This document shows positions 58,597-64,000 of a stretch of 64,000 nucleotides of DNA, one piece after another. This DNA comes from Imperialibacter roseus (lineage in GTDB: Bacteria > Bacteroidota > Bacteroidia > Cytophagales > Cyclobacteriaceae): NCBI RefSeq assembly GCF_032999765.1, contig NZ_CP136051.1, forward strand, positions 3,820,417 through 3,884,416. Direction: 5' to 3'. The translations under genes were made by a program, and so were the position numbers. Under the pieces are notes generated by a model. It was not told the origin of the DNA. It saw only the letters and a program-made list of their open reading frames with translations, and searched no databases. Positions within the stretch are counted from its first letter, which is position 1. Each line of letters begins with the position of its first letter.

Positions 58597-59964
58597 TTAA
58601 AATATTCCGTAAAGTAAGTTGGCCACTGTAAAGTAAACCCCTAAACCAAGCAAATCGTTTGCTGTTGTGATGAAGGGGCCAGAAGCGAGCGCAGGGTTAA
58701 TGCCAAACTTATCTAATATAATTGGCGTGATTGTGCCCATAAATGAAGCCAGCAGCACCACACTGAAAAGGGCAATACTCACTGTGATGGCTAAAAATTC
58801 TTCTTTGTAGAGAAGAATGACAGACCCAAAAACCAGCAATGCGAGAATAAGCCCATTGAGCACGGCCACCGTGAGTACTTTCACCAACCTCCTGGCCATA
58901 GATTCTGCAAAAACATTGGGGTTTGCCAAGCTCTGAACGACAATGGATGACGACTGTATGCCGACATTGCCTCCGGTGGCTGTTATCAGCGGGATAAAAA
59001 AAGCTACTGCCGGGATCAGCGCAATATCGCCCTCAAAAAGCCCTATGAACCTGGCCCCCATCAATCCACCAACCATGCCTATGATCAACCATGGCAACCG
59101 GGCCTTCGAAAGCTTCCAGACGCTGTCGTCTTCCTCAACGTCGTCGGAGATACCAGCCATCAGCTGCCGTTCCTCTTCGGCCTGCTCCTGCATCACATCC
59201 ACAATGTCGTCAATGGTGATTCGGCCTACCAGCCTGCCTTTGGCATTGATAACTGGTACAGCTTCCAGGTCATACTTCCGCATGATGGACGCCACCTCAT
59301 CTTCATCCATGTGGGTGGCAACGGACACGATATCGTCGTCGTAGATATCGGCAATTTTAGCGCTGTCTTCGGCTATAATGATTTTCTTAAGCGATACCTT
59401 GCCGATCAGTTTCCCGGTGTTGTTTACCACGTACACCGAATAGATTTTCTGCACCGTTTCGGCCTGCTTTCTGATTTCCTCAATACACTGACGAATGGTC
59501 CAGTTGAGATTGCACTTGATAAGCTCTTTGGCCATCAAACCACCCGCTACATCTTCGTCGTAGTGGAGCAGTTCCTGAATATGCCTTGCCTTTTGCTCGT
59601 CACGAATGAGGGCAACGACCTCTTCCCTGGTCTGGAGCGATAACTCCATCAAAATATCCACACAATCATCCGAGTCGAGGAAATCGAGGAAGGAGGAAAT
59701 TTCTGTTACCGTGAATGCACCAAGGAACTCAGTTCGGGTGTCCTCGTCCAGGTCGTTGATGATCTGGGCACTGATCTGCTTCTCCAGAAGGTCGATAACG
59801 TATTTCGACTCCTCAGTGTCGAACTCGTAGAGGAGTTGGGTAATATCAGCTGGATTGACGCCATCGAGCGACGCTCTAATGAACTGCTCATCTTTCTCGT
59901 CAAGCGCTCCCTGGAACCTCTCGAGGTACTCTTTGCTTAGCTCGAATTGGATGACTGCTTCCAT
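58597..59964 (-). CDS. mgtE: Magnesium transporter MgtE
   Basis: A 455-residue protein with the family order: N-terminal helical domain (FIRASLDGVNPADITQLLYE in part), paired CBS domains (about 135-265, VSLKKIIIAEDS, VINAKGRLVGRITIDD), a connecting helix, and five transmembrane helices with GGNVGIQSSSIVVQSLA and PFITTANDLLGLGVYF, the conserved pore parts. It is a Mg2+-gated channel. The start overlaps the rsmA 3' end by 28 bp. Confidence 0.97.
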   Translation of the reverse strand: MEAVIQFELSKEYLERFQGALDEKDEQFIRASLDGVNPADITQLLYEFDTEESKYVIDLLEKQISAQIINDLDEDTRTEFLGAFTVTEISSFLDFLDSDDCVDILMELSLQTREEVVALIRDEQKARHIQELLHYDEDVAGGLMAKELIKCNLNWTIRQCIEEIRKQAETVQKIYSVYVVNNTGKLIGKVSLKKIIIAEDSAKIADIYDDDIVSVATHMDEDEVASIMRKYDLEAVPVINAKGRLVGRITIDDIVDVMQEQAEEERQLMAGISDDVEEDDSVWKLSKARLPWLIIGMVGGLMGARFIGLFEGDIALIPAVAFFIPLITATGGNVGIQSSSIVVQSLANPNVFAESMARRLVKVLTVAVLNGLILALLVFGSVILLYKEEFLAITVSIALFSVVLLASFMGTITPIILDKFGINPALASGPFITTANDLLGLGVYFTVANLLYGIF

Positions 59965-60737
59965 GCTTTTTCCAGAGATAAAGTAAGTTCGAAGAAATCT
60001 TCAACTGACAATTGTTCCGCCCGCTTCTGAAGGATGGGGTTTACTTCAAATTCAGTCGGCAAAGTTAGTTCTTTAAGTGCATTCCGCAACGTTTTGCGTC
60101 GCTTTTGGAAGGCGGTTTTCACCACTTTTCGAAAAAGATCTTCGTCACATGGCAAGCGCTCTCGTTTGTTTCTCTTCAGCCTGATAACGGCTGAATTTAC
60201 TTTTGGCGGTGGATGAAAAACACCCGGAGGCACAGTAAAAAGAAGGTCTATATCGTAGTATGCCTGCAAAAGTACGCTGAGAATACCATAGTCCCGGCTA
60301 CCTTCCTTCTCGGCTATGCGCACCGCCACCTCTTTCTGGATCATACCCACCACTTCGGGCACCTTTTGGCGATTATCAAGCACCTTGAAAAATATTTGCG
60401 AACTTATATTATAAGGGAAGTTTCCAATGACGGCTAACGGGCCAGGTGCAATAGCCTCCAAGTCCATTTTCAGGAAGTCGCCACCGATAATTCTACCTTC
60501 CAGCGAAGCAAAGTGCTTTTGCAGGTAGGCCACCGACTCTTTGTCTATTTCGGAAACATATAACTGAAATTCCTTCTTATCAATCAGAAACTGTGTGAGC
60601 ACACCCGTGCCGGGCCCCACCTCCAGTACCGTTTTGTAGTCGCCGTGAAGAGTTAACGACTCCGCAATTTTCCTGGCAATGTTCTGATCTTTCAAAAAAT
60701 GCTGCCCTAGATGCTTTTTGGGTCTAACTCTGTCCAT
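59937..60737 (-). CDS. rsmA: 16S rRNA dimethyltransferase RsmA (KsgA)
   Basis: A 266-residue methyltransferase with LGQHFLKDQNIARKI, the SAM motif VLEVGPGTGVLTQFLI and the catalytic NFPYNISSQIFFK (NLPY-type motif, here NFPY). FQKRRKTLRNALKEL marks the C-terminal domain. It dimethylates two adjacent adenosines near the 3' end of 16S rRNA. It faces pdxA head to head across 124 bp. Confidence 0.97.
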   Translation of the reverse strand: MDRVRPKKHLGQHFLKDQNIARKIAESLTLHGDYKTVLEVGPGTGVLTQFLIDKKEFQLYVSEIDKESVAYLQKHFASLEGRIIGGDFLKMDLEAIAPGPLAVIGNFPYNISSQIFFKVLDNRQKVPEVVGMIQKEVAVRIAEKEGSRDYGILSVLLQAYYDIDLLFTVPPGVFHPPPKVNSAVIRLKRNKRERLPCDEDLFRKVVKTAFQKRRKTLRNALKELTLPTEFEVNPILQKRAEQLSVEDFFELTLSLEKAWKQSSNSS

Positions 60738-60861
60738 TTTTTTAAAGAAGGTAAAATCCCTTAATTTGCGCCTCCTGTGTGGAAAGGTTACACATTACTC
60801 AATCCCTGAATGAAAAACCCAAACGCAGGCCAAATAACTGAAATTTTGTAGGATAAATCGG

Positions 60862-61896
60862 ATGGATAAGTCAAAGAAAAATAAACCTGTTGTTGGCATC
60901 ACCCTTGGAGATATTAATGGGATTGGTCCTGAAGTCATCATAAAGGCCCTTGAAGACAGCAGGATATTGAAGTTTATGACGCCCGTCATTTATGGTTCTT
61001 CCAAAGTTGTGTCCTATTACAGAAAGGCGCTCGACCTGAGCGACTTCAACTACCACCAAATTAAGGATCTGGGCCAGCTCTTTCATAGAAAAGTAAATGT
61101 TTACAACCTGTGGGAGGAAACCGTTGAGATCAAAATGGGGGAGGAAAATGAGACAGGAGGTAAGTATGCGTTTCTTTCCCTGAAGGCGGCAGTGGCCGAT
61201 TTGAAGGACGGAAAGATTGACGCTGTAGTGACAGCGCCCATTTCTAAAAATAATATTCAAAGCGAAGAATTTAAATTTCCAGGGCACACCGAATACCTGG
61301 CCGAAACCTTTGGCGTAAAGGATCACCTGATGCTGATGGCTGGCGACAAAATGAAAATTGGGCTGGTTACGGGGCATATTCCTTTGAAAGCAGTGGTTTC
61401 AGCACTGGGCAAGGAGCTTATCCTTAAGAAGCTTTCGGTGCTTGACAGTACATTGAAAAAAGACTTTGGCATCAAGAAGCCAAGGATAGCTGTGCTGGGG
61501 CTCAACCCTCATGCGGGAGAAAATGGCTTACTCGGCAACGAAGAAAGAGACGTGATTTCGCCAGTGCTTAAAGAATGGAAAGAGAAGGGCAATCTTGTTT
61601 TTGGCCCGTTCCCCTCAGATGGGTTTTTCGGCACTCTGATGCATGCAAAATATGATGGCGTACTGGCCATGTATCACGACCAGGCGTTGATCCCGTTTAA
61701 GACCCTTTGCTTTGAAACCGGCGTTAACTACACAGCAGGTTTGCCAGCTGTTCGTACTTCTCCTGACCACGGCACCGCCTACAGCCTTGTAGGGAAAAAT
61801 GAAGCCTCTGAATCATCTATGCGGGAAGCTATCTTCATGGCCGCAGACATTGTGAAGCAGCGGAGGGTGAACGATGGTGAAGAAACGGAAGATTGA
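60862..61896 (+). CDS. pdxA: 4-hydroxythreonine-4-phosphate dehydrogenase PdxA
   Basis: A 344-residue enzyme with GITLGDINGIGPEVIIK, the metal-binding LVTGHIPLKAV and YHDQALIPFK histidines, and the end motif GLPAVRTSPDHGTAYSLVG. It oxidises 4-phosphohydroxy-L-threonine in vitamin B6 synthesis, with NAD and a divalent metal. The placement before yceD-rpmF-plsX is common in Bacteroidota, but a separate promoter follows. Confidence 0.96.
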   Translation: MDKSKKNKPVVGITLGDINGIGPEVIIKALEDSRILKFMTPVIYGSSKVVSYYRKALDLSDFNYHQIKDLGQLFHRKVNVYNLWEETVEIKMGEENETGGKYAFLSLKAAVADLKDGKIDAVVTAPISKNNIQSEEFKFPGHTEYLAETFGVKDHLMLMAGDKMKIGLVTGHIPLKAVVSALGKELILKKLSVLDSTLKKDFGIKKPRIAVLGLNPHAGENGLLGNEERDVISPVLKEWKEKGNLVFGPFPSDGFFGTLMHAKYDGVLAMYHDQALIPFKTLCFETGVNYTAGLPAVRTSPDHGTAYSLVGKNEASESSMREAIFMAADIVKQRRVNDGEETED

Positions 61897-62036
61897 TTTT
61901 TGATGACTTGATAACCTTACCGCTTTTAAATAGGCCTCGGTAAAAACTAAATCGGTGCCAGAAACCGTTCTAAGGGGGTGCGAGATATTTTCTATTTAAT
62001 TCATGAACGTCGTTTTATTAATTACGGCTTTATTCA

Positions 62037-62044
62037 TATCTTTG
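62037..62044 (+). promoter_or_regulatory. Likely -7 element of the yceD-rpmF-plsX-fabH promoter
   Basis: TATCTTTG matches the Bacteroidota -7 consensus TAnnTTTG exactly, 31 bp before the YceD-family start. A T-rich -33 candidate (TTTT, 62013-62016) lies 20 bp upstream. Confidence 0.55.
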
Positions 62045-62075
62045 CGGTCTTTATTGAATACAGAGTGAGTTTGAG

Positions 62076-62624
62076 ATGGCAAAAAGTCCCTTAAAACCGT
62101 TTGAAATAGAGATTCAGGGGCTTTCTCTTGACCAGCATTCATTTGACTTCAGCTTTGACAATCAATTGTTTGAGGCATTCGAAGGGTCATTGATTGAAAA
62201 AGGCAAGGGAAGTGCTCATGTTGAGCTTTTGAAATCTGAAACAATGATGACTTTGTCATTCGAGGTTGAAGGTTCGGTCGAGCTTATATGCGACAGAAGC
62301 CTGCGCCCGTTCGACTATGAGCTGGACATCAGGCAGGAGTTGATCATTAAGTTTGGAGACGAGTTTACTGAATTGGACGACGATATTGTAGTGATTCCGA
62401 GAGAAACACAGTATTTGAATGTCGCTCAATATATATATGAGTTCATTTCGGTGGACGTTCCGATGAAAAAGCTTCATCCGGAATTGGTGACTGAAGAAGA
62501 CGAAGACTACGGGGTTGAAGGATCGTTGATTTATCAAACCTCTGCCGAGCAGGAGCAAGACGACGACACAGAAGAGAACGTCGATCCACGCTGGGAGGCG
62601 CTGAAAAAATTTAGAAACAATTAA
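62076..62624 (+). CDS. YceD/DUF177 family protein
   Basis: A 182-residue acidic protein. The C-terminal TQYLNVAQYIYEFISVDVPM and CDRSLRPFDYELDI stretches are the DUF177 features, although the metal-binding cysteines of some members are mostly missing here (one Cys remains, in ICDRSLRPF). The gene nearly always precedes rpmF and is thought to help 23S rRNA processing or ribosome assembly. It is the first gene of the operon, 19 bp ahead of rpmF. Confidence 0.9.
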   Translation: MAKSPLKPFEIEIQGLSLDQHSFDFSFDNQLFEAFEGSLIEKGKGSAHVELLKSETMMTLSFEVEGSVELICDRSLRPFDYELDIRQELIIKFGDEFTELDDDIVVIPRETQYLNVAQYIYEFISVDVPMKKLHPELVTEEDEDYGVEGSLIYQTSAEQEQDDDTEENVDPRWEALKKFRNN

Positions 62625-62643
62625 TTGTTAATACGAAGTAAAA

Positions 62644-62835
62644 ATGGCACATCCAAAACGAAGACATTCGACCGCTAGACGTGATAAGAGAAGGACTCAC
62701 TATAAAGCTGAAGCCAAAAGCTACGTGGTATGTCCTACAACAGGGGAATTTCACCTGCCGCACAGAGCCTTCTGGCTTGAAGGCAAGCTTTACTACAAAG
62801 GCAAAGTGATCATGGAAAAAGAGGTGTTGGCATAA
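62644..62835 (+). CDS. rpmF: 50S ribosomal protein L32
   Basis: A 63-residue ribosomal protein, [20 protein letters not shown] at the start. Only one of the zinc-ribbon cysteines remains ([16 protein letters not shown]), so it is the zinc-free form usual in this phylum. It lies within the conserved yceD-rpmF-plsX-fabH operon. Confidence 0.97.
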   Translation: MAHPKRRHSTARRDKRRTHYKAEAKSYVVCPTTGEFHLPHRAFWLEGKLYYKGKVIMEKEVLA

Positions 62836-62873
62836 GCTAACCCCTCTTTTGGTTCCAAACCAACACATCGTGC

Positions 62874-63815
62874 ATGAAAATAGCTGTTGACGCAATGGGA
62901 GGCAATCTTGCCCCTGATCATGTTGTCATTGGAGCAGCCCAAGCCCTGAAGTCCTTTACTGAAGCCGATTCATTGGTTCTTCTGGGCGATAAAAGCGTTA
63001 TTCAGGCGTCATGCGAAAAACTTCAAATCTCCCATCAACTATTTGAGCTTCACCACGCTCCTGAAGTTATTGGCATCGATGAGCATCCTACCAAGGCCCT
63101 GGCTCAAAAGCAGCATTCAAGCATTGCAGAGGGGTTTCATTTACTGAAAAATAAGGAAATAAGGGCTTTTTGCGGGGCCGGCAACAGCGGAGCCATGCAA
63201 ATGGGTGCCCTTTTTTCAGTCAAGCCTATTGAAGGGGTGATTCGGCCAAGCCTGGCTGGGCTTGTACCAAAGGAAGACGGTGGCTATGCACTACTGCTTG
63301 ACACCGGCGCCAATACCGACGTTCGGCAAGACGTTCTTCTCCAATTCGGCGAGCTGGGCTCAATTTATGCGGCGAACATGATGGGCATTGAAAACCCCAG
63401 AGTAGCACTATTGAACCTTGGCAAAGAGGAAGGAAGGGGGACCCTGTTTACCCAGGCGGCCTACCAGCTATACAGCGGTAGTTCCAAAGTGAATTTTATT
63501 GGAAATATTGACGGTAGCGACCTCTTCAATAATAAGGCTGACGTGATAGTCTGTGATGGCTTTACTGGCAATGTGGCGTCAAAAATGATTGAGGCTTTTT
63601 ACGATCTTCTGAAGAAACGTAATTTCCTCGATGACTTTTTCACAAGGTTTAATTACGAAGCCGTTGGAGGAAGTCCTATATTGGGAGTTAATGGGAATGT
63701 GGTCGTTGGCCACGATGCCTCCAGCCCTGAGGCAATTAAAAACATGATTTTACTTGCATACCGAATGGCGGAAACCAATTTTTACCAAAAAATAAAGGTC
63801 GCCTTCGGAGATTAA
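62874..63815 (+). CDS. plsX: Phosphate acyltransferase PlsX
   Basis: A 313-residue enzyme with AVDAMGGNLAPDHVVIGAA, the FCGAGNSGAMQMGALFSVK region, LLDTGANTDVRQDVLLQFGE in part, and DVIVCDGFTGNVASKMIEAF. It makes acyl-phosphate from acyl-ACP for phospholipid synthesis. It starts 38 bp after rpmF and is followed by fabH after 12 bp. Confidence 0.97.
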   Translation: MKIAVDAMGGNLAPDHVVIGAAQALKSFTEADSLVLLGDKSVIQASCEKLQISHQLFELHHAPEVIGIDEHPTKALAQKQHSSIAEGFHLLKNKEIRAFCGAGNSGAMQMGALFSVKPIEGVIRPSLAGLVPKEDGGYALLLDTGANTDVRQDVLLQFGELGSIYAANMMGIENPRVALLNLGKEEGRGTLFTQAAYQLYSGSSKVNFIGNIDGSDLFNNKADVIVCDGFTGNVASKMIEAFYDLLKKRNFLDDFFTRFNYEAVGGSPILGVNGNVVVGHDASSPEAIKNMILLAYRMAETNFYQKIKVAFGD

Positions 63816-63827
63816 ACAACTACTAAT

Positions 63828-64000
63828 ATGACCAAAGTCCGGGCAGGAATAACGGGGATTCAAGGATACGTTCCAGATTATATATTGACCAATAAAGAGC
63901 TGGAAACCATAGTAGAAACTACAGACGAGTGGATCACCTCCAGAACCGGCATCAAAGAAAGGCATATCCTGAAAGGCGAAGATCAGGGAACCTCCGTAAT
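63828..64000 (+). CDS. fabH: Beta-ketoacyl-ACP synthase III, N-terminal part (cut by window edge)
   Basis: From the ATG at 63828 the frame stays open for 57 codons to the right edge. It has [20 protein letters not shown] and [17 protein letters not shown], the FabH N-terminal signature. It starts fatty acid synthesis from acetyl-CoA and malonyl-ACP. The catalytic cysteine lies beyond the edge. It closes the yceD-rpmF-plsX-fabH cluster. Confidence 0.95.
   Translation, partial: MTKVRAGITGIQGYVPDYILTNKELETIVETTDEWITSRTGIKERHILKGEDQGTSV

Noticed and set aside
1..64000. CRISPR arrays, prophage genes, integrons
   Set aside because: I found no array of short regular direct repeats, no phage structural genes and no integrase. 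The only clear mobile element is the IS256-family copy.

Overview
The window is a 64 kb piece of a Bacteroidota chromosome, most likely from the Cytophagales. The signs are a fused alpha/beta E1 dehydrogenase, a DUF2027-Smr protein, an ExbB/ExbD cluster with an extra small membrane protein, a TamB-type giant protein, a -33/-7 promoter of the Bacteroidota kind (TTTG, 19 bp, TATCTTAG), few Shine-Dalgarno sites, and many lipoproteins. I cannot name the species. No gene track outside the window was available, so all family names rest on motifs read in the translations.

Layout. 1-8.5 kb is metabolic: the start of ilvE, a Rid-family protein, kduI, and a four-gene minus-strand cluster (DUF6807 protein, two Gfo/Idh/MocA oxidoreductases, a GH31 glycosidase lipoprotein) with strong inverted repeats in its leader. 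8.5-12.3 kb has a cobalamin adenosyltransferase, a MacB/LolD-type ATPase, an M28 peptidase and a subclass B1 metallo-beta-lactamase. 12.3-15.9 kb is the most mobile part: a higBA toxin-antitoxin pair, a MerR-TipAS regulator, and an IS256-family element that has landed in the stem of a Rho-independent terminator. 15.9-24.4 kb is regulatory: agmatinase-family enzyme, a DGPF/YciI protein with an ECF42-type sigma factor, a sigma54 response regulator with its histidine kinase, and an ECF sigma factor paired with a Ser/Thr kinase-TPR protein. 24.5-27.1 kb is one repeat-built surface lipoprotein (190-residue period).

27.4-49.5 kb is mainly housekeeping: HNH nuclease, a NlpC/P60-like protein that lacks its catalytic cysteine, smpB, tsaD, tamB, photolyase, Smr protein, the RNase P RNA gene, a sigma54-type regulator without a DNA-binding domain, a tiny lipoprotein gene with its own promoter and terminator (too short for usual gene finding), a LuxE-like enzyme, fused E1, alanine dehydrogenase, an MFS/HsdR_N pair, the ExbB-ExbD-ExbD proton-channel operon and tRNA-Ser(GGA).

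49.6-55.8 kb is a tightly packed seven-gene minus-strand operon that joins two glycosyltransferases, a polysaccharide deacetylase and a SpoIIE-type phosphatase to TatD and asparaginase. 55.9-64 kb holds ruvC, a HIT protein, greA, a D-2-hydroxyacid dehydrogenase, mgtE, rsmA, pdxA and the conserved yceD-rpmF-plsX-fabH lipid/ribosome operon, cut at the right edge. Every gap between genes is shorter than 300 bases. The strongest leads for something new are the oxidoreductase/GH31 cluster with its structured leader, the sigma factor/kinase pair, the pseudo-NlpC protein and the phosphatase-glycosyltransferase operon.
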